Positions 37,619-48,762 are shown, counted from the first letter of the stretch. The stretch is DNA of 64,000 nt from Heterocephalus glaber (GCF_000247695.1 NW_004624743.1:4695024-4759023), one strand, 5' to 3'. Numbers and translations: made by a program. Notes: a model not told the origin generated them from the letters alone.

Positions 37619-37655
<37 letters not shown>
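37618..37655 (+). repeat. (CAA)n microsatellite
   Basis: About 12 uninterrupted CAA units. Confidence 0.95.
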
Positions 37656-38859
37656 ATACCCTGAAAACTAAATAAAGCTGAAGAAAAGTAACTTTAGATT
37701 TTGAATCTTGGAAGAGAGCCATGAAGATTTCAATGTATTTCATTATTCCCTAAAGCAAATACATACTCAGCTATGACCTCAGTTGTTTTATTTTTTAATA
37801 AAATACAGAGCTACTCCAAGGAAGGAGTTATTGGTCACTTATAGCAGCTTCCAATTTAGTGACATCCAGAACATCAGAAAAAAAAAAAAAGTTTTGTGTT
37901 CCTCAGCTTCCGTTCAAACTTCTGTCTGGAAGGAAGGAACATGGCAAGCTGCCCTCAGATTGCTGTGAAATGGAAACAAAACTTTATTATCTCTCTGTAA
38001 AGTTAGTTAGAGAAGGTTCTTGGGGCTGCCACAGGAACATGTGAGGAAGGTGGAAGTTAATGAGCTACCTGCATTGTGGCAGGGTACTTGGAAGGAAGCT
38101 GTCTCTCTGTACTAGAGGCGCCAGGACAGAGAGAGCTGGGATGGGGGCTGGGAGCCTCAAAATCAATCAGGACCCATTACCGGATGCTGGTTAAACTAAG
38201 GGGACCATCCTGCACCATAGACAGTATCAACAAGGGTCTTCATTTACAAAGCAATCTGTTACCTTTCCTCTCCAGAAAATGAGGAAGTATCAGTCTCCTC
38301 TGAAGCTCAAATTTAAAACTGCTGCAGAACAAAATAAACTTTATGGTGACCAAAAATGCTCTAAGATACGTGGAGAGAAATGTGAGTGAGTGCAATGGAA
38401 TCTGCTATCTGTGAGCAGCAGAGTGGGAATCCCATTTACCATCTGTGACTGAATATTCTAATGCCAAACTTTCACCCTCCCTGGTACCTTCAAGTGGTCT
38501 GTGGCTTATTATCCTCAAACTTGGGAATTATAAGTTCTCTCTAATGACCTGGTAATGGTGGTAGAGGATAACTTTAAATATTTCTTCAGGGAATGTCTAA
38601 TTAATCTAGAAACAGAGTTTGCAGCCCTTGCATTTGCACTCTGAGAATTCAGGAAGGAGGGAGCTCCTGCAAGTGGAAGCTCTTTTGCAGATCCCATCAG
38701 GTATCTCGGGTCTACTTCTTTTTCCCACACAGCTGTATGAGCATCTGGATCCTGAGAACATCTTTAGTCCAGAAATCAAAGGTAACCACAAGCTGAAATA
38801 TCACATAATTTCTCATATATAAGAAACAGAAAATATAAATAAGTTAAAGAGCAACATAA
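37656..38859. other. No recognised feature
   Basis: An A13-type run lies near 37879. Nothing else recognised. Confidence 0.35.
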
Positions 38860-39005
38860 ATGAGAATAGGAAACAGGGAGAGAGGTCTTTTGCAAAGGAA
38901 AGGGGAATGAGAAATAATAGCATGTGCTATGTCTATGCACCAACTCTACATGACCGATGTAATCATTATATACCGCAAACAGGTACTCATAAAAATTAAA
39001 AAGGT
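38860..39005 (+). mobile_element. L1-3'-tail-like repeat
   Basis: 'gaataggaaacagggagaga', 'catgtgctatgtctatgcac', 'gatgtaatcattatataccg', 'caaacaggtactcataaaaa', then an A-rich end. Same family as 27290-27505 and 48985-49435. Confidence 0.6.
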
Positions 39006-39309
39006 AATCAAAATAGAGTACTGTGTCTTCCTAGTTAAATAGTGTATCTTTATTCTCCAGGAAATAAATAAAGATTTAAGAAAACTCGATTAACCAGAGG
39101 CAACTCAATTTATCGATAGATTCTAGAACCAGTTAGACTGTGTAAGAGTGAACTTAGAGTGGAGGATTAGAATGTGAGGTTCCCTTAGAAGCGATGATTG
39201 TGGAACATGTACTAGAGGTTCCACATTTATCAAACATGTTTAACAGACACACTTTGAATCAAACCGAGGTGGCAAAGGAGAAAAATAATTTAAAGGGCCA
39301 ACAGCATAT

Positions 39310-39689
39310 GAAAAAAGGAAGTGGTTTTTAATTTTTCCCCCTTCCCCTGCCCTCCCTTCAACCCCTCCATCCCTCCCTATTTACAAAGATTTTGTTTCCA
39401 TTTTTTCATTTTCTCATATTATTTCCATTCCCTTCTTTCCTTTCCCATTCCCCTCAAACTTCCCTTTCCCCTTTGCTCCTTTTCTTCCTATTTCACTCTA
39501 TTTATTAAACCTTTTAGACCTTATTTACAATTTCACTTTTTCACACTAGAGAACTATTTGATATTTACACATGTGTGTCCTGTTTGTTTCACTTAAAAGT
39601 ATGGCCTCAATGTGCATCCATTTAGCTATAAATGTCTCTAATTTCCCATTTTTCATGGCTGAGTAGTACTCCATTTTGTAAAAAACCCC
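39310..39689 (-). other. L1 3' UTR with polypurine tract
   Basis: The plus strand is strongly pyrimidine-rich from 39340 to about 39530. In sense the G-rich block near 39385-39340 ('ggggaagggggaaaaa' type) is followed by a short A-rich end. Purine-rich 3' UTRs are typical of mammalian L1. Confidence 0.75.
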
Positions 39690-42600
39690 CTACATTTTCT
39701 TTATCCAGTCTCCAGTTGATGGGCAATTGGGCTGGTTCCAAGTTTTAGCTATTACACATTGTGCTGCTATGAACATGGGTGCACATATATCACTGTGGTA
39801 TGATTCTGTTAATTCTTTGGGGAAGATCCCCAGCAGTGGAATAGCTGGGTCAAATGGGAATTCCAATCCTAGCTCTTTGAGGTATCTCCATACTGATTTC
39901 CATAGTGGTTTCACCAGTCTACACTACCACCAGCAGTGGAGGAGGCAGGGTTCCTCTTTCCCCACAGCCCTGCCAGCATTTGTTATTGGTTAATTTCATG
40001 ATGGCAGCCATTCTTTCTTGAGTGAGGTGGAATCTCAGTGTTGTTTTCATGTGCATCTCTCAAGTGACCAGTGATGTTGAGCATATTTTCATGTGTTTAC
40101 TTGCTATTTCTACTTCTTTGTCTGAGAAATATCTGCTCATTTCAGATGCACATTATTGTATTGGGTCTTTAAATTTGGGAGGTATGATTTTTTTTTGGTA
40201 CCGGGGATCGAACTTGGGTCCTTGGGCTTGTGCAGCGGGTGGTTTCAGCTCAGCAGAAACCACTGAGCTAAATCCCAGGTCCAGGTATGATTTTTTTTTA
40301 AAGTTCTTTATAGATTCTAGATAATAGACTCTTGTCTGAGGAACAGTAGCTGAAAGTTTTTCCCAGATTTTGGGTTGTTTCTTCACACTGTTGGTGGTTT
40401 CTCTTGCTGTACAGAAGCTTTTTAATAAGAAGAGATTCCACTTTTGATTGTTTGTGCTAGTTCATGGGCAACTGAGGTTTTGTTCATAAAATCTTTTCCT
40501 ACACCAATGTCATCAAGACTTCTACCTAACCTCTGTTCCAGCTGGTTCAGTGCTTCTGCTTTAATATTTAGATCTTTAATCCATTTTGATTTTAGTTTAG
40601 TTCATGGGGAGAGATACAGGTCTAGTTTTAATCTTTGGCAAGTTGAAACCCAATTTTTCCAGCACCATTTGTTAAAGAGGCTATCTTTCCTCCAGTGAGG
40701 GTGTTTGGCTCCTTTGTTGAAGATGAGGTGGCTGAGTGTGTCTGGAGTTGTTTCTACATCTTCTAATCTGTTCCACTGGTGCTCCATTCTGTTTCTTTGC
40801 CAGTACCATGCTGTTTTTATCACAGTAGCTTTGTAGTAGTTTCAAGTTGGGGGTTGTGATATCCCCAGCCATGTCTCTGTTGCCTATAATTGCTTTGGTA
40901 TTCTGGGTCTCTTCTTGCTCCAAATGAATTTTTGGATTGTTTTCTCAAAGTCTGTGAAGTATGCTGCTAGAATTTTTATTGGGATTGCAATGAATCTGTA
41001 TAGCAGTTTTGGAAGTTTGGACATTTTCACTATGTTGATTCTTCCCACCCAGGAGCAAGGGATGTCTTTCCATTTTCTGATATTGTCTTCAATCTCTCTT
41101 TTCAGAGTGCTATAGTTTACAAAGAAGAGGACTTTGATTTCTTTTGTTAGGTTGATTTCCTACGTATTTCAGTTTTTTGGATGCTATTTTGAAAGGAATT
41201 ATTTGCCCTATTTCTCGCTCATTGAGTCTGTCATTCATGTAGAGGAAAGCTATTGATTTTTGCACACTGACCTTGTAGCCAGTTACTTGGCTGAATTTGG
41301 TTATTAAGTCTAGAAGACTTTCGGTGGAGTTCTTGGAGTCTTCTGTATAGAATATCATGTCAACTGCAAATAATGACAATTGGACTTTTTCATTTCCTAT
41401 CTTTATTCCTTTTATTTCTTTCTCTTGTCTAATTGCTGTGGCTAATGTTTCCAAAATGATATTGAACTGGAGTGGTGATAGTGGTCATCATTGTTTTGTT
41501 CCTGATTTTACTGAGTAGAATTTCAGTTTTTGACCATTCAGCTTGATATTGGGTATTGGTGTTTCATAGATGGCTATTATCAGATTGAGGTAGAGATGGT
41601 CTATTCCAATTTTTTTAGGGTTTTTATCATAAATTTTGCATTTTGGATTTTGTGGACGGCTTTTTCTGCATCTTTTGAGATGATCATATGGTTTTTGTCC
41701 TTGGCTCTATTGATGTAGTGTATTACATGTATTGATTTTGCACCATCGCTGCATCCCTGGTATGAATCCCACTTGGTCAGGGTATATGATCTTCTTGATG
41801 ATCTTCTGCATTCTGTTTTCCAGTATCTTATTAAGGATTTTTTGCGTCTATATTCATTAGTGAGATTAGCCTATAGTTCTCTTTTTCAGTTTTCGGCCTA
41901 TAGCTCTGCTTTGGGAATCAAGGTGATGCTAGCTTCCAGGAATGAATTCGGGAGTATTACTTCCCTTTCAATTTCATTGAAGAGTTTAAACAGTAGTGGA
42001 AATAGTTCCTCTCTAAATGTCTTATAGAATTTGGCAGTGAAACCATCAGGACCTGGGCTTTTCTTGGTAAGTTTTTAGTTACGTTTTCAATTTCATTAAT
42101 TGATATTGGGTTGTTTAGAATTTTTAGGACTTCTTTGTCAAATATTGGTAATTCATATGTATGTAGGAATCTGTCCATTTCTTCTGTGCTTTCCATCTTA
42201 TTGGTGTATAGGTTCTCAAATTAGGTATTGATGATCCTCTGGATTTCTGCCTGGTCCGCTGTTATTTCATCTTTTTCATTCCTCATTGCATGGATTTGGG
42301 CCTTTTCTTTCCTTTTTCTGATAAGGTTGACTAAGGGTTTGCCAATTTTGTTGATTCTTTTGAATAACCAACTCTTGGCTTCATTGATTTTTTTGTATCA
42401 TTCTCTTAGTCTCCATTGCATTGATATCTGCTCTGATCTTTATAATTTCCTCCAATGTATGAGCTTTGAGTTTGTCCTGCTCTTCTTTTTCTAGAAGCTT
42501 GAGGTTCAGCATCAAATTGTTTAATTCGGTTCACTCTGTTTTCCTAATATGCGTATTCACTGCTATGAATCTGCCTCTTAGGACAGCTTCCATTGTGTCT

Positions 42601-43449
42601 CATAGATTTGAATACATTGTATTGTCATTCAAATTTAATTGTAGGAACTGGCTGATTTCTTCTTTAATTTCCTCTGTGACCCATTGGTTATTCTGAAGTG
42701 TGTTGTTCAATCTCTATGTGTTTATGAAATTCTTGCAGTTTCTTTTGCTATTGATCTCCAATTTCATCGCAATAGGGTCTGATAATATACAGGGGATAAC
42801 TTCAATACCTTTGCACTTACTTAAACATGTTCTATGAGCGAGTATGTGGTCTATTTTTGAGAAGAACCAGTGTCCAGCTGAAAAGAATGTGTATTCTTAT
42901 TTTGTAGGGTGGAACACTCTGTAAACATCTGTTAAGTTCATTTGTTCAAGAGTTTGATTGAGTTCCAGTATTTCATTGCTTATTTTTTGTCTAGTTGATC
43001 TGTTTGTGACAGTGGGGTATTGGGGTCCCCCACTACTATTGTATTAGTGCTTATTTGATTTTTCATGTTCGTTAGTATTTGTTTTATATAGTTGTGCATA
43101 CTAGTGTTTGGTGCATATATATTTATGATTGTCATCTCCTCCTCTTTGATTGTTCCCTTTATAACAATGTAGTGTCCTTCTTTGTCTCTCTTAAACAGTG
43201 TTGGTTTGAAATCCACTTGATCTGCAAAGCAGATAGCTACTCCTGCTTTTTTTCTGGTTCCTCTCACATGGAGTATTGTTTTCCACCCTTTATCTTTCAG
43301 TCTATGAGTTTCGTTTTGAATTAAGTGTTTCTTCTATGCAGCATATATTTGGATCTTGCTTCTTGACCCATTCTGCCAGTCTATTTCTTTTGATTGGTGA
43401 ATTGAGACCATTAACACTGATAGTTGTTACTGATACGTATTGACTTCTC
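39690..43449 (-). pseudogene. L1 ORF2: L1 ORF2 (endonuclease and reverse transcriptase), inactivated
   Basis: ORF2p normally nicks target DNA and reverse-transcribes L1 RNA. Pieces seen on the minus strand: the endonuclease start with NGLNSPIKR and CCIEET (ORF at 43691-43302); endonuclease GDPNTPL, where GDFNTPL is usual (43267-42980); the linker/RT start with EEMDRFLHTY (42196-41957), where KSPGPDGF is found only in another frame; the RT palm, where FADD is replaced by FAVD because the codon at 41364-41362 is GTT (41454-41110); the C-terminal region with WCWKNW (40823-40602); and the end with PLLGIFPKEL and CPSTGDW (39914-39690). The domains lie in different frames, so no full protein is made. 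Confidence 0.88.
40196..40282 (-). mobile_element. ID-type SINE inside L1 ORF2
   Basis: Antisense ID ('ggtaccggggatcgaacttg', 'cactgagctaaatcccaggt'). The duplication AGGTATGATTTTTTTT lies at 40180-40195 and 40283-40298. The middle carries a small inverted insertion, 'ggtttcagctcagcagaaac', absent from the other copies. Confidence 0.85.
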
Positions 43450-43599
43450 ATTGTCATGACTTTTTCTTTTTGTTGGATTCTCCCCATTTGCTTTAATTTC
43501 TTGTCATGTCTTGTCAAGCCCATTCTACAGGGCTTCCTGTGGTTGTGATCTTCATTGTCTCTTCCTACGATATTGTCTAAAATTTTTTGGAGTGCTGGT

Positions 43600-44527
43600 T
43601 TTGTATTCATGAATTTCTCAAGGTGCTCTTTTTCATGAAAGTATTTTATTTCTCCATCAGTTTTGAAAGATAGTTTTGCAGGGTACATCAATATGGGTTG
43701 GAGGCTGTTTTCCTTTAGGGCTTGAAATAAGTCACTCCAAGCTCTTCTTTCCTTGAGGGTTTGTGTTGAGAAGTCTGCTGTGATTCTGATGGGCTTTTCT
43801 TTGTACGTGATTTGTTTCTTTTCTGTAACTGCTAATAGAATTTTGTTCTTCTGTTGGTTTTCTGGATGTTTAACTATTGTATGGCTATGTTTAGATTATT
43901 TTTGATCAAGGCTAGTTAGAGTATCATATGCCTCACTTATCTGTATGTCAAGTTCTTTTCCCCTGGCTCAGAAGTTTTCTGCCATCACTTCTGTGAACAG
44001 TTTTTTTTTTATGTCATGTGCACATTCTCCTGTTTCTTCATTGACTCTGATCAGTCTGATGTCATTCTTCTTTGCATCATCTAGCAGCTGCTGGATTGAT
44101 TTCTTGTGGCCCCTTACTATTTTAAAGAAATTGTTCTTTTCCTGGTCACTAATTGCAACCTTATCTTCTATATTTGAATTCTGTCCTCACATTGGTTCAT
44201 TCTGCTACATAAAATTTTAATGGAGTTTTTAATCTCCTGGAAATCTGTTTGTATCTGTTTTACAGATTCCATTTGTTTCCTATGTTGGGATTCCATCATG
44301 TTCCTCAGCTCCTCTCTAGATTTATTAATCATGTCTTGCACTATGGGCACAATCTCTGCTGTTATCTGAGAAATTATTTCTGATTTCATTTTTTTCAGAG
44401 TCTCTTTTGTTGCTAGTTTAGTGAGTCCAGGTGGTTGAGTATCAGATTGTTCCATCTCATTTCCCTTTAGGGTTGCTTTAAGTGATTTGGAAGTCTGGTT
44501 TTGAAATTTGTTCATGTGACTTCTCAT
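43600..44527 (-). pseudogene. L1 ORF1: L1 ORF1 (RNA-binding protein) remnant
   Basis: 44527-44168 encodes a 119-residue start: a basic N-terminus, then a charged, heptad-like region (roughly residues 43-119) consistent with the ORF1p coiled coil. 43691-43575 carries the C-terminal domain end with YPAKLSF and ALQKIL. The middle is frameshifted. ORF1p forms trimers that coat L1 RNA. The start at 44527 lies just downstream of the GC-rich monomers. Confidence 0.8.
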
Positions 44528-44580
44528 TTCATGGAGGGGATGTGCTGCTGGTGCCCGTGTGGCTCACCTCCTGAGCGCCA

Positions 44581-44706
44581 GGGGCGGCTCTGCTCCTATG
44601 TGCTGGGGGCAGTGGTATGGTGGCCTGGAAGGCTCCTCCTCATCCCTGGGGGTGGCTCTGTTCCTTTGTACTGGGGGTGTGGTATGGCCGCACAGAAGAC
44701 TCCTTA
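44581..44706 (-). promoter_or_regulatory. L1 5' UTR tandem monomers
   Basis: Two GC-rich tandem units of about 68 bp: plus-strand 'ggcggctctgctcctatgtg' at 44583 and 'ggtggctctgttcctttgta' at 44651, each followed by 'ctgggggc/t...tggtatgg'. Monomeric 5' UTRs act as promoters in several rodent L1 families. Position just upstream of ORF1 supports this. Confidence 0.6.
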
Positions 44707-44934
44707 AAAGAGGCAGTTTTAAATGCTGTTAAATGAGCTTTGATTCTTGCCAAATCATTAAGAAATTAGGAAGTACAAAACAATGTGGCTTCAAATATCA
44801 GGCTTTCATCAGAACATTTTATTTTAATTTTTCTCCATTTTCCATATAGTTTTAGCAGCTCATTGTTTCAGTTTCCTGCTGTTCCTGCAAAGTCCTTTTC
44901 AGGAACAAAATTTATCTAAGGAATCCTTAAAATC

Positions 44935-45085
44935 AGTTGGGTGTGGTAGTGCACATCTCTAATCCCAGTATTCTGGGAGGCTGAATCAGGAGGATGATAA
45001 AACTTAATAACTCAATATAAAATATTTAGAATAATAGCTCTTTGTGGAGGTCCTGGGTTCAATCTCCAGTACTGAACAACAAAAC
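44935..45085 (+). mobile_element. B1/ID composite SINE, sense, with AT-rich centre
   Basis: 'cagttgggtgtggtagtgca', 'ctctaatcccagtattctgg' (B1 half), an AT-rich middle, then 'gaggtcctgggttcaatctc' and 'cagtactgaac' (tRNA half), ending A-rich. Confidence 0.7.
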
Positions 45086-45236
45086 AAAAATGTGCCTCAA
45101 CCTTTGAATAACAAATTCCTAATTATCTGAAGGGAAACTGATTTTAATTATAATTTCAAGTTTTCAATATGAAGTTAAGTTGTTGATTATTTGTTTGGGG
45201 ATTTGTAGCTAAATTTGATTTGGTGCAGTTTTTTAA

Positions 45237-45680
45237 TTACAAAAAACTTTATTTCAATATAATATAAATAAATGTTAATAAAAATATTTTTCAAAAGTCT
45301 TCTATGAAAAAATAGAGCAAAATTTCATAACAAATTAATTAAAGAATAATATTAGTTAATACACTGTGTACCATAATCTTAAAAGAATGGCCAAAATGCT
45401 AGAGCACAAGTCACAGACAAAAAAGACTCTTACGAGAAAACCAAATCCTTCCACATCCACTGCTAGGGAGGCAAAGGCCCTGACTGTTGAACCCGAGACC
45501 AAGCCACAAGGTTTAAGGATAGAGATCAAACACAAACACCAAGTTCGGCCTGGGTCAGTCTTTGATGAAGTAAGGATAACAGCAAGCCTAAGCCTCAGAC
45601 CAAGAAATTTGGGAAGGTCCAGAGAGGAGCAGACACCTCGCAGGTCGGGACTGAGACAGTCAGTCCAGGAGTCCAAGTGG
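45237..45680 (-). pseudogene. Processed retrocopy of an unidentified transcript
   Basis: The sense strand is minus. AATAAA lies at 45253-45248 and about ten bases later the sequence turns A-rich. The insert is flanked by GGTGCAGTTTTT(T)AA at 45222-45236 and 45681-45694. On the minus strand the target reads TT/AAAAACTGCACC, the preferred L1-endonuclease site. These are the marks of an L1-mobilised, 5'-truncated mRNA copy. A 134-codon frame on the plus strand (45366-45770) and a 122-codon frame on the minus strand (45724-45356) both run beyond the insert, so neither is a trustworthy gene. I do not recognise the parent gene. Confidence 0.65.
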
Positions 45681-45756
45681 GGTGCAGTTTTTAACAAATG
45701 CGTTACACATTTTTTTATTTGCACTTCTATTTTAAGTGTTCCTGATGCTAATTTTT

Positions 45757-45829
45757 TTTTTTTAAATTGAATTTGGGACCTGGCACTTGTGAGGCAGGTG
45801 GCGGAACACTGAGCTAAATTCCCAGCCCC
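45757..45829 (-). mobile_element. ID-type SINE
   Basis: Antisense ID ('tgggacctggcacttgtgag', 'gagctaaattcccagcccc') with a T tail on the left. The duplication TCCTGATGCTAATTTTT lies at 45740-45756 and 45830-45846. Confidence 0.85.
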
Positions 45830-45846
45830 TCCTGATGCTAATTTTT

Positions 45847-46389
45847 AAAACAGAATTTGAGTGCACGAGGAAAAGTTAAATTCTCTATGCTTTTGATATC
45901 AGGTTTACATGTAGTTTCTTCATACTTCTGGATTATGAGCCACTCAGGCTTTTCACATGAACTATAAAAGCTCAGGTCTGTTGCAGTGTTTTCCTAAGAA
46001 ATGAGGACTGGTAAGAATCTCGGACTCTCCTTGTAACTGAGGGCTAATTTAAGGTGCAGCAGACTTCATCATTCTTACTTGAGTTTATTTTAGATCTGCA
46101 GCAGCCTGTCATGTTTTACATATTGATATCTCTATACATAGAGCTAAAGTTTATTTCTACTTCACTAAAATTATGGAATATTTTAAGATAATTTAGTGAT
46201 TTTGAATTCAGAAAAACACTGGAGATACATAAATATAAAAATAATATCACAGCCTATTAAAGATACCTCATTTTATTGTCTTAACCTCTTTCAGGTGTGT
46301 GGTTGAGTATTGTTAAATATACTTAGTAAATGTTGAGGGACAGACCTCTTGAAAGTTTTCATCTTGGAAATATAAAACTCCTTATCCAT
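45847..46389. other. No recognised feature
   Basis: AT-rich, nothing recognised. Confidence 0.35.
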
Positions 46390-47260
46390 TAATCAACAAC
46401 TCTTCTTTTTTTCTCCCCCCGCAAGAACCTGGTAACTACTGTCGCTATGAATTTGTTTTTTGTTCCTATGAACTTGACTAGTTTCAATTCCTAATAGGAA
46501 TGGAATTATACAGCATTTGTCTTTTGTGATGGCTTCATTCACTTAGCATAGCATTATCAAAATTTATAAATGTTGTAGCATGGAATAGGATTTCCTTCCA
46601 TTTTGGACTGAACAGTTTTGCATTGTATGTGTAATAACTTTCTACATTTTGTTCACCTTTCATCTCTTGATGGGTGAGTGGGTGGCTTCTGTCTTATTAC
46701 TCTCCTGAATAGTATGGCTATGAATACAATGTCCAAATAAGTTGTCCAGACACTGTTTTCAATTCTTCTGGACAAATAACCGGAAGTGAGATTATTGGAT
46801 CATATTGTTTTCTTATTTTAAATTCTTTGAAGAGCCTCAGACTGATTCCCAAAAGAATCAAAAGAGTTGCACAATTTGACAATCTCACCAACGGTACACA
46901 GTGATTCCAACTTCTCCATATTCTTGCCAACACTTATTATTTTACTCTATTTTAATACTTGCTTTCCTAATGGGTATACAGTAATATCTCATTAAATTTT
47001 TGATTTGTAATTCTATGGTAATTGAGGACATTGATTATTTTTATATGCTTGATGAACATTTATGTATCAACTTTGGGGTACTATCTATTCACATCTTTTA
47101 CCCATTTAAAAATTAGGTTTTTTGATTGTTTTAATGTCCAATTGTAGTAGTTCTTCATAGATTCTGGATTTATAATTGTTGATCTTCTATTCAAATCTTT
47201 ACCCAGCTTGTTAATTTTTGTGTCTTGTGTAAAGTGAGACTTCAACCCATTCCTTTGACT
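46390..47260 (-). mobile_element. Old L1 3' end, part 1
   Basis: Antisense L1M text such as 'ggaattatacagcatttgtc', 'ccttccattttggactgaac' and 'tgatgggtgagtgggtggct', running from the 3' UTR into ORF2. It continues after an interruption at 47937-48225. Confidence 0.7.
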
Positions 47261-47319
47261 GTGTCTTTCAACTCTCCTGACCCAGTCCTGTCTCTGTTGA
47301 GAGGTCTAGGTAGCCTCGT

Positions 47320-47921
47320 GTTCCACTCTGTTACATACAGTCATTGCTGACAGCCTTTGTATTTGGCAGGAATATGGAGCTCTGTTTGTTTATTGAACCT
47401 GACAAAATCCACATGCAAAGGCTTTGAGAGTACTTGAAGATTAAAGATAAATTCTGAGATAATTCTAGTGTCTTCAAGAAATACCAAGACAGAAAATCGG
47501 TATTTTCCCATGACATTCTAGAGGAATAACTGAACTAATATTACCTGAAATTGCCACACTGTGGTCAGGGAAGGCAGCATTGCTGTGGAGCACACAGCAA
47601 GCTTGCTCTGCGAGCTCAGCAGCACAGGTTCAGGGGGTCCACGGCCTTCAGGGAGCCGCAGTCAGCCCTGGCCACAGCTGTGCTGAGCCACAGGCCTGAG
47701 CCCTGGGAGTTCCTTGGCATTTCCAGGAAAGCCTGGTCCTACGTGATTCTCCTCTCTTTCTGAGCACGCAAACCTATGCATGACACTAATTGAGGGCATC
47801 AGAGCTACCATGCACATTGGGGAAACTGAGGCATAGAGGCTGCTCTTTCACATTTGCAAGACCATGTGCAAGAGATTAAGTAGTGTTTAAAGTGTATCTA
47901 AACTTTAACTTTATGTATTAA
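47320..47921 (+). repeat. Duplicated segment, copy A (inside old L1)
   Basis: Direct repeat of 54165-54765. From 47534 to 47903 (370 bp) I see no difference by eye. The left 200 bp shows about a dozen changes and small indels. The segment includes a reverse MIR piece ('ggggaaactgaggcatagag' at about 47819) and a GC-richer part (47580-47760). The 70-codon frame at 47551-47763 is identical in both copies, but I see nothing to support it as a gene. L1 sequence lies on both sides of copy A but not of copy B, so copy A looks like the derived one. Confidence 0.9.
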
Positions 47922-47936
47922 ACAAACTTGGCATGG

Positions 47937-48225
47937 CTTTCCATTTATTTTTGTCTTCTTTATTTCAGAAATAGCTTTTGAGTTTCAATTGTTAAAATCT
48001 TTCACCCTCATTTATTTTGTTCCTGAGTATTTCATTTCTTTTGATGCTATTGTAAATGCTGTCTTTAAAATGTCTGTGCTGTTTTTGATGCTTAAAGACA
48101 AAATAGATTTTTGCATGTTGATGTTGTAGCCCTCAAAGGCTGCATTCATTTATTATATCTCATAGATTTCTTTTGGAATATTTGGGTTTTTGTGCACATA
48201 AGATCATTTTATCTTTCACTTCATT
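47937..48225 (-). mobile_element. Old L1, part 2 (ORF2)
   Basis: 'catttatttttgtcttcttt', 'gttgatgttgtagccctcaa' and 'cacataagatcattttatc' follow L1 ORF2 in antisense. About 1 kb of L1 expected between this and 47260 is missing, replaced by copy A. Confidence 0.65.
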
Positions 48226-48660
48226 AAAACTGACACATTTAACACAAAATTTAAAACAATATAAATTTCACACGTTGCTTTCTGTACCTTAATTACAAAG
48301 GCTGAAAGAAAATATACTTGAAAACACAAATATTCACTAATACTGGAGAGTTAATCTATGTAATTAGTTTCTAGATTCAAGGATCTTATATAGGTCTTAA
48401 CATCTATTCTATTAAATTTCTTAATTATACTCCTATAATTACTTACACACAGTAATGATTCAATTTGCATGGTTAGTAGTTAGTGACATATTAAATAGAA
48501 TTTGCTGGATGTTTCAATTTTCAAATAACTGATAAAAAGAAATATTTAACAATAGTATTCCTGACAAAATAATTGTGCCATTACACATATAAATTTCATA
48601 TAGTAACATTAGTTGTTGCATTTATAAAATGTAAATTTTGCAGCAACAATACTCTATCAT
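48226..48660. other. No recognised feature
   Basis: AT-rich, nothing recognised. Confidence 0.35.
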
Positions 48661-48676
48661 CACTCTTTATGGTTTT

Positions 48677-48762
48677 TATTTTTTATTTTGATACCGGGAT
48701 TGAACTTTGGACCTTGGGCTTGCGAGGCAGGTGACAGAACCATTGAGCTAAATCCCCAACTC
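48677..48762 (-). mobile_element. ID-type SINE
   Basis: Antisense ID ('ataccgggattgaactttgg', 'cattgagctaaatccccaac'). Duplication CACTCTTTATGGTTTT at 48661-48676 and CACTCTTTAAGGTTTT at 48763-48778 (one mismatch). Confidence 0.85.

Larger units (their letters stand above)
39310..44706 (-). mobile_element. Near full-length, dead L1 retrotransposon
   Basis: In sense (minus) order: two GC-rich 5' monomers, ORF1, ORF2 and a 3' UTR with purine tract. The length, about 5.4 kb including a SINE insertion, is close to full length for a short-5'UTR copy. Many frameshifts, stops and one catalytic substitution make it inactive. An ID SINE (40196-40282) sits in the ORF2 C-terminal third. No convincing target-site duplication was found. 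Confidence 0.9.

Noticed and set aside
37618..37655. CAA array as a CRISPR-like or coding Gln repeat
   Set aside because: A simple microsatellite; no spacers and no surrounding frame.
39310..44706. A target-site duplication for the large L1 ('gtggtttttaat' left, 'ggcagttttaaat' right)
   Set aside because: Too many mismatches and no long poly(A). Could be chance.
45366..45770. A 134-codon basic frame on the plus strand, compared with ribosomal proteins
   Set aside because: It is antisense to the retrocopy's poly(A) signal, runs past the insertion boundary into flanking DNA and a SINE, and a comparison with RPL23A/RPL29-like proteins did not hold.
47551..47763. A 70-codon frame, identical at 54395-54607
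   Set aside because: Identity follows from the DNA duplication. No domain or start context supports it, and the flanking DNA is non-coding.
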